Below, piece by piece: positions 6,432-14,125 of a DNA stretch of 52,307 nucleotides. Made by a program: the position numbers and the translations under genes. Numbering within the stretch: the first letter of the stretch is position 1; each line of letters begins with the position of its first letter. This DNA comes from JAHCIE01 sp034431435 (lineage in GTDB: Bacteria; Chloroflexota; Anaerolineae; Epilineales; JAHCIE01). The notes under the pieces were generated by a model. It had not been told where the DNA came from, ran no database searches, and was given only the letters and a program-made list of their open reading frames with translations. Where the stretch lies: positions 1 through 52,307 of the forward strand of contig DAOUDG010000077.1 of assembly GCA_034431435.1 (NCBI GenBank), read 5' to 3'.

Positions 6432-9083
6432 ATGCCTGAAGCCATGAGCGTACCCGCCGATCGGATCGTTCCCTTCAATGTCGAGGCTGAGGAGGCCGTC
6501 CTCGGCTCCTTGCTGCTGGATTCCCAGGCCATCATCCGCATCGCGTCGTTTCTGCGCTACGACGACTTCTACCGCGACAAGAATCGCTGGGTGTACGAGG
6601 CGGCGATGGCGCTGTACGAGCGGCGCGAACCCATCGACTTCCTTACCGTGCGCGCCGAGCTAGAGCGCGACGGCCGGCTGGATGACGTGGGCGGGCCGAG
6701 TTTCCTCGCCTCGCTGCTCAATGCCGTCCCGACTTCGATCCACATCGAGCATTACGCACGCATCGTGGAGCGCGCCGCCACCCGCCGCCGTCTGATCACG
6801 GCCGCCAGCGACATCGCCACCATCGCCTACGATGAGAGTGACGAGGTTGAGGCTACGCTGGATAAGGCCGAGCAGATCATCTTCGCCGTCTCGCAGCGCA
6901 GCCTGACCCGTGACCTGACTCCGATTAGCCAGGTATTGAACGAGTACTTCGACAAGCTCGAATACTTGCAAGACCATCGCGGCCAGGTGAGCGGCGTTCC
7001 GACCGGTTTCGCCGACCTGAATAAGCTGCTGGGCGGCTTCCAACGCTCGGACCTCATCATCGTGGCGGCACGGCCGGGCATGGGCAAGACGGGCCTGCTG
7101 CTCAGCTTCGCCCACAGCGCGGCGATGAGCGGCGACCCGGTTGCCATCTTCAGCCTGGAGATGGCGGCGGAACAGCTCGTGCAGCGCCTGCTGTCGGGGG
7201 AGACCGGTATCGACCAGCATCGCCTGCGCACGGGCCTCATCCGCGACGACGAGATGAGCGCGGTGACGAAGGCGATGGGGCGGTTGGAACAGGCTCCCAT
7301 CTATATTGACGATACGCCGGGCATCACGGCGCTGGAGATGCGCACCAAAGCGCGGCGGCTGCACGCTGAACGGCCCCTGGGTCTCATTGTGGTGGACTAT
7401 CTGCAATTGATGCACGGTGGCGGCCGCACCGAGAATCGCGTCCAGGAGATCTCCGGCATCTCGCGCGCCCTGAAGGAGCTGGCCCGCGAGCTAAATGTGC
7501 CCGTCGTCGCCGCCTCGCAATTATCGCGCGCCGTCGAGAGCCGCCACGACCGCCGCCCCATGCTGTCGGACCTGCGGGAGTCGGGCTGTCTGGCGGGGGG
7601 CACGCTGATTTACCTGCCTGACGAAGGCGCCTATCGGCCCATCGAACAGCTTGTCGGCCAGCGTGATTTCCGCGTGCTGGCCCTGAACGCCGACACGTGG
7701 CGTCTGGAGCCACGAGCTGTCAGCCACGCCTTTAGCACAGGTCGCAAGCCTGTCTTCAAGCTGACGACCCGGCTAGGACGCGAGATACGCGCCACGGCTA
7801 ACCACCCGTTCCTGACCATCGAGGGCTGGCAGCGGCTGGACGAGCTTGCCGTTGGTCAGCATCTCGCGCTGCCACGTACACTGCCAGGCCCAACGGAACC
7901 GAGCATGAGAGATGCCGAATTGGCGCTCCTCGGCCACCTGATCGGCGACGGCTGCACCTTGCCCCGCCATGCCATCCAGTACACGACACGGGAGTACGCG
8001 CTGGCCGAGACAGTGGCGCAACTGGCAACGCAAGTCTTCGGCGACGCGGTGACGCCGAGGATTCGCCAGGAGCGATCCTGGTATCAGGTCTACCTGACGG
8101 TCAGCGAACATCTCACCCACGGCATCGGTAATCCGGTCGCGACGTGGCTGAAAGACCTCGGGGCATTCGGGCTGCGGTCCTACGAAAAGCGTGTCCCTGA
8201 GATCGTATTCCGGCAGCCGGTTGACGGAATCGCTCGTTTTCTACGACATCTGTGGGCGACGGACGGCTGCATTCATCTGAGTACAGGCAAGACGCACTAC
8301 GCCAGCGTGTACTATGCGTCGAGCAGCGCCTGCCTCGCGCGCGACGTCCAGTCATTACTATTGCGGCTAGGCATCAATGCGCGCCTCTCGCGCCACGGTC
8401 AGTCGGGCAAGGGTCGCGACCAGTTCCATGTGACGGTAAGTGGCAAGCAGGACATCGCCCGGTTCTTCGAACAAGTGGGTGGACTAGGCGAGATGAAGGC
8501 CCTGCACCAGGCGGCCATTGAGGCGCATATCGGCGAGCGGGTAGCGAACACCAATCGCGACGTTATCCCGCGCGAGGCGTGGCGACGGGTCGCGATCCCG
8601 GCGATGCAGGCGCTAGGGCTGACGGGGCGCGAGATGCAGGCGGGTCTTGGCAACGCTTACTGCGGAACGGCGCTATACAAGCAGAACCTGAGCCGTGACC
8701 GGGCCGCGCGACTGGCCCAGGTCATTGTGTCCGATGACCTGGCGAAGCTCGCCAAGAGTGACATCTACTGGGATGTGATTGTGACCGTCGAGCCAGATGG
8801 TGAGGTCGCCGTGTACGACCTGACAGTCGATGGTCTGCACAACTTCGTCGCCAATGACATCATCGTCCACAACAGTATCGAGCAGGACGCCGACATCGTG
8901 ATGTTTATCTATCGCGACGATTACTACAAGGAGCAGACGGAGAAGCGCAACATCGCCGAGGTCATTGTCGCCAAGCACCGCAACGGCCCGACGGACACGG
9001 TGGAGTTGTTCTTCATCAAGGAGCAGGCGAAGTTTGCGGACCTGGCCCCCATCGCCGACGAGTACGCGGACTCGTTCCAGTAG
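6432..9083 (+). CDS. dnaB: Replicative DNA helicase DnaB, with in-frame intein
   Basis: 883 aa precursor; 454 aa after splicing. The hexameric helicase unwinds DNA at the replication fork. ATG 6432 follows CAGGGA; the in-frame ATG 6444 is a weaker alternative. The N-terminal domain is FNVEAEEAVLGSLLLD onward; the RecA-like domain begins at GVPTGFADLNKLLGGFQ, with Walker A AARPGMGKT (K219) and Walker B GLIVVDYLQLM. The frame is interrupted after DLRESG by a 429-residue intein (nt 7587-8873) and resumes at SIEQDADIVMFIYRDDYY, ending normally with the VAKHRNGPTDTVELFF motif. The exteins are full length and conserved, so splicing should restore a working helicase. It is the first gene of a probable operon with DnaD-like and DnaC-like genes. 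Confidence 0.96.
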   Translation: MPEAMSVPADRIVPFNVEAEEAVLGSLLLDSQAIIRIASFLRYDDFYRDKNRWVYEAAMALYERREPIDFLTVRAELERDGRLDDVGGPSFLASLLNAVPTSIHIEHYARIVERAATRRRLITAASDIATIAYDESDEVEATLDKAEQIIFAVSQRSLTRDLTPISQVLNEYFDKLEYLQDHRGQVSGVPTGFADLNKLLGGFQRSDLIIVAARPGMGKTGLLLSFAHSAAMSGDPVAIFSLEMAAEQLVQRLLSGETGIDQHRLRTGLIRDDEMSAVTKAMGRLEQAPIYIDDTPGITALEMRTKARRLHAERPLGLIVVDYLQLMHGGGRTENRVQEISGISRALKELARELNVPVVAASQLSRAVESRHDRRPMLSDLRESGCLAGGTLIYLPDEGAYRPIEQLVGQRDFRVLALNADTWRLEPRAVSHAFSTGRKPVFKLTTRLGREIRATANHPFLTIEGWQRLDELAVGQHLALPRTLPGPTEPSMRDAELALLGHLIGDGCTLPRHAIQYTTREYALAETVAQLATQVFGDAVTPRIRQERSWYQVYLTVSEHLTHGIGNPVATWLKDLGAFGLRSYEKRVPEIVFRQPVDGIARFLRHLWATDGCIHLSTGKTHYASVYYASSSACLARDVQSLLLRLGINARLSRHGQSGKGRDQFHVTVSGKQDIARFFEQVGGLGEMKALHQAAIEAHIGERVANTNRDVIPREAWRRVAIPAMQALGLTGREMQAGLGNAYCGTALYKQNLSRDRAARLAQVIVSDDLAKLAKSDIYWDVIVTVEPDGEVAVYDLTVDGLHNFVANDIIVHNSIEQDADIVMFIYRDDYYKEQTEKRNIAEVIVAKHRNGPTDTVELFFIKEQAKFADLAPIADEYADSFQ
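7587..8873 (+). mobile_element. DnaB intein with LAGLIDADG homing endonuclease
   Basis: 429 residues. It starts with Cys1 in CLAGGTLIYLPDEG (block A), has the block B T-x-x-H pair in ATANHPFLTIEGW, and ends VYDLTVDGLHNFVANDIIVHN with the penultimate His and terminal Asn. The first C-extein residue is Ser, so it is a standard class 1 intein. Two dodecapeptide-like motifs, LLGHLIGDGC and LRHLWATDGC, each keep the acidic residue, so the endonuclease looks intact. The insertion point between DLRESG and SIEQDAD is the DnaB-b site also used by the Synechocystis DnaB intein. In a hand sample about a quarter of intein third codon positions are A/T, against about a tenth in the extein, which suggests transfer. 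Confidence 0.95.
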
Positions 9084-9101
9084 CGCGCTGCGAGGCGGAG
9101 C

Positions 9102-9806
9102 ATGCCCTTCGATGGCTTCCCGGCCGGCAATCTCAAGGTCACACCGATTCCGGACCTGTTCTTCAGCGAGCTGCTGCCGCAGATCGATGACCTGGCCGAG
9201 TTGAAGGTGACCCTGTATGTGTTGCAGCGCGTCCAGCGCGCAACGGGCCTGCGCCTGGTGCGCCGCTCGGAGATGCTGGCCGATGCGACCCTGGTGCGGG
9301 GATTGGCGGGACAGGGGTTGAGCGCGGCGGAGGCGCTGGATGCGGCGCTGGGGCGGGGGGTGCGGCGCGGCAGCCTGTTGCGGCTGGACGTGGCGGGCAG
9401 CGAGGGCGCCGACCAGTGGTTCGTGCCCAACAGCGAGCGCGGGCGTAAGCTGGCGCTGGACATCGAGAGTGGGACGCTACAGCTGCCGGAGGCGCGGCGC
9501 GTCGAGCGTTTCGCCGCCGCCGAGGAACGCCCGTCCATCTTCACCCTGTACGAGCAGAACATTGGCCTGTTGCAGCCCCTCATCGCGGAGCAGCTGCGCG
9601 AGGCCCAGGAGACGTACCCGCCGGAGTGGATTAGCGAGGCTTTTCAGCGGGCTGTGGAGAACAACGTTCGTAAGTGGAGCTATGTGCGCGCCATTCTGGA
9701 ACGGTGGGCCCTAGAAGGCAAGGACGATGAAGCCGATCGGCGACATTCTGGGTCGGATGCCATCGAAGAGATCGAACGACGCTACGGTGGATACTTCCGC
9801 AGCTGA
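9102..9806 (+). CDS. DnaD-domain replication protein
   Basis: 234 aa, starting 18 nt after dnaB with the GGCGGAG ribosome site. The C-terminal DnaD/DnaB_2 domain (about 146-210) is clear: FTLYEQNIGLLQPLIAEQL, then YPPEWISEAFQRAVENNVRK and WSYVRAILERWALEG. In Firmicutes such proteins remodel DNA and recruit the helicase during initiation and restart. The N-terminus (GFPAGNLKVTPIPDLFFSEL) looks like the winged-helix part that precedes DnaD domains in related proteins. Position between a helicase and a helicase-loader gene strongly supports a primosome role. The last 80 nt overlap the next gene in another frame. Confidence 0.9.
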   Translation: MPFDGFPAGNLKVTPIPDLFFSELLPQIDDLAELKVTLYVLQRVQRATGLRLVRRSEMLADATLVRGLAGQGLSAAEALDAALGRGVRRGSLLRLDVAGSEGADQWFVPNSERGRKLALDIESGTLQLPEARRVERFAAAEERPSIFTLYEQNIGLLQPLIAEQLREAQETYPPEWISEAFQRAVENNVRKWSYVRAILERWALEGKDDEADRRHSGSDAIEEIERRYGGYFRS

Positions 9807-11244
9807 CGACAGGCTCGACGACGAGCGGGGCGACGCGGCCGCGTCGCATCCCGATGTGACGTGGACCGGCGGCTACCCCGGCGCCGAGGCAGCAACGGAG
9901 CACGGCTTCGACGCGGAGACTCACGCCTGCCCGATGTGCGGAGGACTCGGCTACGTGCGCCGCGAGGTTCCCCTGGGCCACCCGGACTTTGGCCGCGCCC
10001 TGGTCTGCCCCCACCGCCGCGACGAGTTGATCATCGCCCGCACCGGCGAGCTGCGCACGGCGGCGAACATGGCCGCCCTCAGCCACATGACCTTCGAGGG
10101 TTTCCAGCTTCAGCCCTACGAGATGAGCGAGAAGATGCAGCGCAGTCTGCATTCGGCCTACGACGCAGCGCGCGAGTTTGCCGCCGAGCCACGCGGCTGG
10201 CTTGTCCTGACAGGGACCTATGGCAGTGGGAAGACCCACCTGGCCGCCGCCATCGCCAACGAGCGGCTGTTGTCGGGGCGCGCCGCGCTGTTCATTGTCG
10301 TGCCCGACCTGCTGGATCACCTGCGCGCGACGTACAGCCCCGGCTCCAATGTCACCTATGACGAGCGCTTCGAGACCATCAAGAATGCGCCGGTGCTCAT
10401 CCTCGATGACCTGGGCGCGCAGAGCAGCACGCCGTGGGCGACCGAGAAGCTTTTCCAGCTGTTGAACTATCGCTACGCGGCGCAGCTGCCGACAGTTGTC
10501 ACCACCAACCAGCGGATGGAGGATATTGAGGAGCGGCTGCGTTCGCGACTCCAGGATGGCACGCTGGTGCGCCATCAGCAGATTCTCGCCCCTGACTTCC
10601 GTCGCAGTGGCGACGACCGTCTGGGCGGCGACCTCAGCACGCTGCGCTACCACCGCGATGAGACCTTCGCCTCTTTCGACCTGCGCCAGAACGAGTTTGC
10701 CAGCCAGAGCGACGCGGAGCAGGCCGACAACCTGAAGATGGTCTTCGACGCCGCCCGCCGCTACGCCGCCGAACCCCACGGCTGGCTGGTGCTGGCTGGC
10801 CCGTATGGTAGCGGCAAGACCCACCTGGCCGCCGCCATCGCCAATGAGCGCGTCGCTCAGGGGGACGCGGCGCTGTTCGTCGTCGTACCGGACCTGTTGG
10901 ACCACCTGCGCGCCACCTTCAGCCCCACCAGCCCGGTGTCCTACGACCGCCGCTTCGAGGAGGTGCGTGGCATCCCCTTCCTGGTGCTGGACGACCTGAG
11001 CATGGAAAGCGCGACGCCCTGGGCGCGGGAGAAGCTGTTCCAGATCATCGACCGCCGCTACGCGGCGCGCCTGCCCACCGTCATCACCACGTCGACGCCT
11101 AGTGACCAGCTCGACGAGCGACTGGCGACCCGCATCTTCGATAGCACCCGCTCGACTGTTCTACCCATTACTGTGCCCAGCTATCGGGGCGGGCGGCGCG
11201 GTGGCAGCGGCGCACCCGTCAGGCGGCGGCCAGGGTCGAGGTAG
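9727..11244 (+). CDS. Tandem-duplicated DnaC/DnaI-like AAA+ helicase loader
   Basis: 505 aa, about twice the length of DnaC/DnaI. An N-terminal cysteine cluster (C68-P-M-C71, C94, H96) resembles the zinc-binding front of DnaI-like loaders. Two AAA+ modules follow, about 195 residues apart: Walker A GTYGSGKT (163-170) and Walker B LILDD (224-228), then Walker A GPYGSGKT (358-365) and Walker B LVLDD (419-423). Sensor 1 is TTN in the first module but TTS in the second. Nucleotides around the two Walker A motifs are nearly identical over about 27 bases. The family loads DnaB onto DNA. ATG 9727 has AAGGA upstream and lies inside the DnaD-like gene. The tail is Gly/Arg rich. Confidence 0.88.
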   Translation: MKPIGDILGRMPSKRSNDATVDTSAADDRLDDERGDAAASHPDVTWTGGYPGAEAATEHGFDAETHACPMCGGLGYVRREVPLGHPDFGRALVCPHRRDELIIARTGELRTAANMAALSHMTFEGFQLQPYEMSEKMQRSLHSAYDAAREFAAEPRGWLVLTGTYGSGKTHLAAAIANERLLSGRAALFIVVPDLLDHLRATYSPGSNVTYDERFETIKNAPVLILDDLGAQSSTPWATEKLFQLLNYRYAAQLPTVVTTNQRMEDIEERLRSRLQDGTLVRHQQILAPDFRRSGDDRLGGDLSTLRYHRDETFASFDLRQNEFASQSDAEQADNLKMVFDAARRYAAEPHGWLVLAGPYGSGKTHLAAAIANERVAQGDAALFVVVPDLLDHLRATFSPTSPVSYDRRFEEVRGIPFLVLDDLSMESATPWAREKLFQIIDRRYAARLPTVITTSTPSDQLDERLATRIFDSTRSTVLPITVPSYRGGRRGGSGAPVRRRPGSR

Positions 11245-12414
11245 ATGCTCGCTTCTCGGCGCGACCGCCTCATCGGGGGCGCGACGAGCGCGCTGGCCCG
11301 CGCCTTCCCCCACGACTCAGGGGGCCGCCTCGACCCACCGCCGCGCCGCATCCTCATCCTCAAGCCCTGCTGCCTGGGCGACCTGCTCATGGCGACGCCG
11401 ACGCTGCGCGCCCTCAGCTTCGCCTACCCAGACGCCACCTTGAGCCTGGCCGTCGGCCCGGCGGCGCGCGCCGCCGTCGTCGGCAATCCCCACCTCGCGG
11501 CCCTCGTGGATACGGGGGCGGTCGGCAGTGGCCCCGCCTCACGCCGCGCCTACGTCGATGTTACGCGCCGCCTGCGTGTCGGTGGCTACGACCTCGCCCT
11601 CAGCCTCGACCGCTCGCCGGTCCTGGGCGCGCTGCCCTGGCTGGCGGGCATCCCGCGCCGCGTCGGGCTGGACAGCGGGGGGCGCGGCTTTGCGCATCAG
11701 GTTCGCGTGCCCGCGCCGCCCGCCGCGCCGCGCCACGAGGCCGAGGTCTACCTGGACACGCTACGCGCCCTGGGCATCGAGCCGTGTGAGCCGCGCCTGG
11801 AGTTCTTCCCCAGCCGAGAGGACGAAGCGGCCGTCGAAGCCCTGGGCCTACCCGCCGATGCGCCGCTGGTCATCGTCCACCCGGCGGGCGGCGTCAATCC
11901 GGGCATGACCCTGCTGAGCAAGCGCTGGCCCGCCGCGCGGTTCGCGGCTCTGGCCGACCGCCTCGTTGCCGAACGTGGGGCGCGTATTCTGCTGGTTGGC
12001 GGGCCGGGCGACCGGGCGGTGAGCGCGGCGGTGGTCGAGGCGATGCGCCATGCCTGCCTGGACCTGACGGGGCGGTTGAGTTTCGGCACGCTGGGCGCGC
12101 TGGCCCACCAGGCCGCCCTGTACGTGGGCAACGACACCGGCGCGACCCACCTGGCGGTGGCGGTCGGCGCACCGACGCTGATGATCATGGGACCCACCGA
12201 CCCGCGCCGCTATGGCCCCTACCGCCCCACCGCGCCCGACAGCGTCGCCGCCGTCAGCCCGCCGGACGCGCGCCCCGAGGACTACCTGGCCTTGCGCCAG
12301 GCAGGCGGCGGTACGCCACGGACCGCCATCGACGGCGTGAGCATCGAGCAGGTGGCGGTCGCAGCGGCGCGCTTGCTGGAAGGCGGGTCCGAATCTCGTC
12401 CGCTGAGGACGTAA
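11245..12414 (+). CDS. Glycosyltransferase family 9 (heptosyltransferase-like)
   Basis: 389 aa; the ATG directly abuts the TAG of the loader gene (TAGATG), so it is probably translated from the same mRNA. GT9/GT-B features are RILILKPCCLGDLLMATPTLRA at the first Rossmann fold and VIVHPAGGVNPGMTLLSKRWP and LLVGGPGDRAV in the second. The nucleotide-sugar site is at the late motif YVGNDTGATHLAVAVGAP. GT9 enzymes transfer ADP-heptose or related sugars to cell-envelope glycans. A Gram-negative LPS core is not certain in this organism, so the acceptor is unknown. About 30 extra residues precede the fold. Confidence 0.87.
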   Translation: MLASRRDRLIGGATSALARAFPHDSGGRLDPPPRRILILKPCCLGDLLMATPTLRALSFAYPDATLSLAVGPAARAAVVGNPHLAALVDTGAVGSGPASRRAYVDVTRRLRVGGYDLALSLDRSPVLGALPWLAGIPRRVGLDSGGRGFAHQVRVPAPPAAPRHEAEVYLDTLRALGIEPCEPRLEFFPSREDEAAVEALGLPADAPLVIVHPAGGVNPGMTLLSKRWPAARFAALADRLVAERGARILLVGGPGDRAVSAAVVEAMRHACLDLTGRLSFGTLGALAHQAALYVGNDTGATHLAVAVGAPTLMIMGPTDPRRYGPYRPTAPDSVAAVSPPDARPEDYLALRQAGGGTPRTAIDGVSIEQVAVAAARLLEGGSESRPLRT

Positions 12415-12434
12415 CAAAACTGCCCGCCGGTCGT

Positions 12435-12460
12435 CAGAATTACTGACAGCTTAGCAGAAT
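12435..12460. promoter_or_regulatory. Paired CAGAAT direct repeats before a glycosyltransferase gene
   Basis: CAGAAT occurs at 12435-12440 and 12455-12460, exactly 20 bp apart, in a short AT-richer patch. Each copy is followed by TGACA. It could be an operator; it is short enough to be chance. Confidence 0.2.
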
Positions 12461-12486
12461 CCATTGACAACCACGCCGCGATTCGA

Positions 12487-14076
12487 ATGCCCGCCCTCAC
12501 TACTCCGCCTGATATCGCGCTGCCCCGCGCCGTGCCGCCGACTAGCGCCCCCCTCGCGGCTCCCCGGCGCACACCGGCCCCGCCTGTGGCGTCGCGACGT
12601 CGCCCATCGGCCCTGGCCCTGCTCCTCGTCGTGGCGGCCTTCGGGCTGCGCGTGTGGTCGCTGGGCACGTCGAGCCTGTGGCTCGACGAGGCGCTCATCA
12701 TCCTCCGCGCCAGTGAAAGCCTGTGGACGGCCGTCGCGGGGCGTACCGCCGTCGATCTGGAGCCACCCCTCTATCCGCTGCTCTTGCGGCTCTGGCAGCC
12801 GCTGGGCGCGCCCGACTTCTGGGCGCGTTTCCTGTCGGTTGCATTCGCGACACTGGCCGTCGCCGTCCTGCTCAGACTCTCCAACCGGCGCGTGGGTTAC
12901 GCGGCGGCGGCCATTATGGCCTTTGCCCCTACCCAGGTGTACTACGCGCAAGAGGCAACCGTCTACGGCCTGGTGGCGCTGCTAAGCGCGGGGCTGCTGG
13001 TGGCCGCCGACGGGGCGGCGCACGGCCGGCGGCGCGGCTGGCTGGCCTTCGCGGCGTTCGCCGTCGCTGCCATACATACCTACTATGGCCTGGTCTTCCT
13101 CGTCGTTGGGCTGGACGCCTGGCTGCTGGCGCGGCGCTGGCGGGGCGATGCGCCGCCGGGCGTGTCGACGCGCGCGCTGCTTGTCGGCCATGCGGTCGTC
13201 GTTCTGGCCTGGCTGCCGCTGCTGCCGCTGGCGCTGCGCCAGAGCAATGCTGTCGTCGATGTGTGGTGGGGCCGCTACGGGCAGATCAACGGCTGGCAGA
13301 CCATCAACCTGTTTGTGAACGGCGCGACGCACGACGGCCTGCTCTTCCCTGTCTTTGCCTTCAGCAGTCCACCACTGTGGTTCTTGATAGCCCTGATGGC
13401 CCTGCTGTTGGTGGGCGCGGGGTATCGCCCTGGCTGGTTTGTCGGCGGCTGGCTACTGCCGCTGCTCCTGGCGTACCTGGCCTCGGTCATCGGGCGCTAC
13501 CCGTTCGGCGCACGCTACCTGCTCATCGTCGCCCCGGTGGTGTACGCCCTGTTGGGGACTGCTATTGTCGAGGGCACGGCAAGGCTGGCCCAGCCTGGCG
13601 CACGCCGTGTCCGGCCGGCGCTCGCGCGCTCGATGAGAACGACGGCGATGCTGATCGCGTTGGTGGTTCTGGCGAGTGGGCTACCCAGCGGCGGGCTGAC
13701 GAGGGTCTGGCCCGACTCGACACCCCACAGCAGCGTGCGGGACATCCTACTGGCGGTCGGGGCGCAACGCCGCGCTACGGATGCCATCTTCGTCACCTAC
13801 GGGGCGAGTCCGGTGGCGCAGGTCTACCAGGCGCAGGGAATCACACCGCCCGACGCGGTGCTGGACGAGGGATGGCCGGCCGGCCGCATCGACGCCCAGG
13901 CCAGTCGGATACTGGCAGCGGCGCGAGATCACGCCCGCGTGTGGGTCGTGGTGGCCCTGGCGCGGCCCGGCGAAGAGGAGGCGCTGGCCTCGGCGCTGGC
14001 GCGGCGCGGGGCGTGGCTCCGCCAGCGCGTGACGGCCCCGGGCACGACCGCGCTGCTGTTCGACCTGGCCCCTTGA
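12487..14076 (+). CDS. GT-C membrane glycosyltransferase (GT39/ArnT-like)
   Basis: 529 aa. A Pro-rich cytoplasmic N-terminus (1-40) precedes about ten membrane helices. The first external loop carries the GT-C acidic signature WLDEALIIL and then DLEPPLYPLLLRLW, as in ArnT, PMT and GT39 enzymes that use lipid-phosphate sugars. The next helix bears AFAPTQVYYAQEATVYGL, the usual second conserved patch. After the membrane part there is a smaller external domain ending in LLFDLAP. The gene starts 72 nt after the GT9 gene with no recognisable ribosome site. Its paralogue is at 16595-19000. The donor and acceptor are unknown; protein or surface glycan modification is plausible. Confidence 0.85.
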   Translation: MPALTTPPDIALPRAVPPTSAPLAAPRRTPAPPVASRRRPSALALLLVVAAFGLRVWSLGTSSLWLDEALIILRASESLWTAVAGRTAVDLEPPLYPLLLRLWQPLGAPDFWARFLSVAFATLAVAVLLRLSNRRVGYAAAAIMAFAPTQVYYAQEATVYGLVALLSAGLLVAADGAAHGRRRGWLAFAAFAVAAIHTYYGLVFLVVGLDAWLLARRWRGDAPPGVSTRALLVGHAVVVLAWLPLLPLALRQSNAVVDVWWGRYGQINGWQTINLFVNGATHDGLLFPVFAFSSPPLWFLIALMALLLVGAGYRPGWFVGGWLLPLLLAYLASVIGRYPFGARYLLIVAPVVYALLGTAIVEGTARLAQPGARRVRPALARSMRTTAMLIALVVLASGLPSGGLTRVWPDSTPHSSVRDILLAVGAQRRATDAIFVTYGASPVAQVYQAQGITPPDAVLDEGWPAGRIDAQASRILAAARDHARVWVVVALARPGEEEALASALARRGAWLRQRVTAPGTTALLFDLAP

Positions 14077-14089
14077 TCGCGCTCATTAC

Positions 14090-14118
14090 TTGCCGCCCGG
14101 CCACGGCGCGGCTATAAT
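14090..14118 (+). promoter_or_regulatory. Sigma70-like promoter almost touching the glycosidase start codon
   Basis: TTGCCG (14090-14095), 17 bp, TATAAT (14113-14118). Transcription would begin at about 14124-14126, at the ATG of the next gene. Confidence 0.75.
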
Positions 14119-14125
14119 GCCAGCC

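Noticed and set aside
9631..10905. 424-aa minus-strand open frame
   Set aside because: Antisense to the tandem AAA+ loader, whose Walker motifs fix the true strand.
12464..12492. TTGACA at 12464 as a promoter -35 for the GT-C gene
   Set aside because: The position 17 bp downstream is the start codon itself (ATGCCC), with no -10-like hexamer at 16-18 bp.
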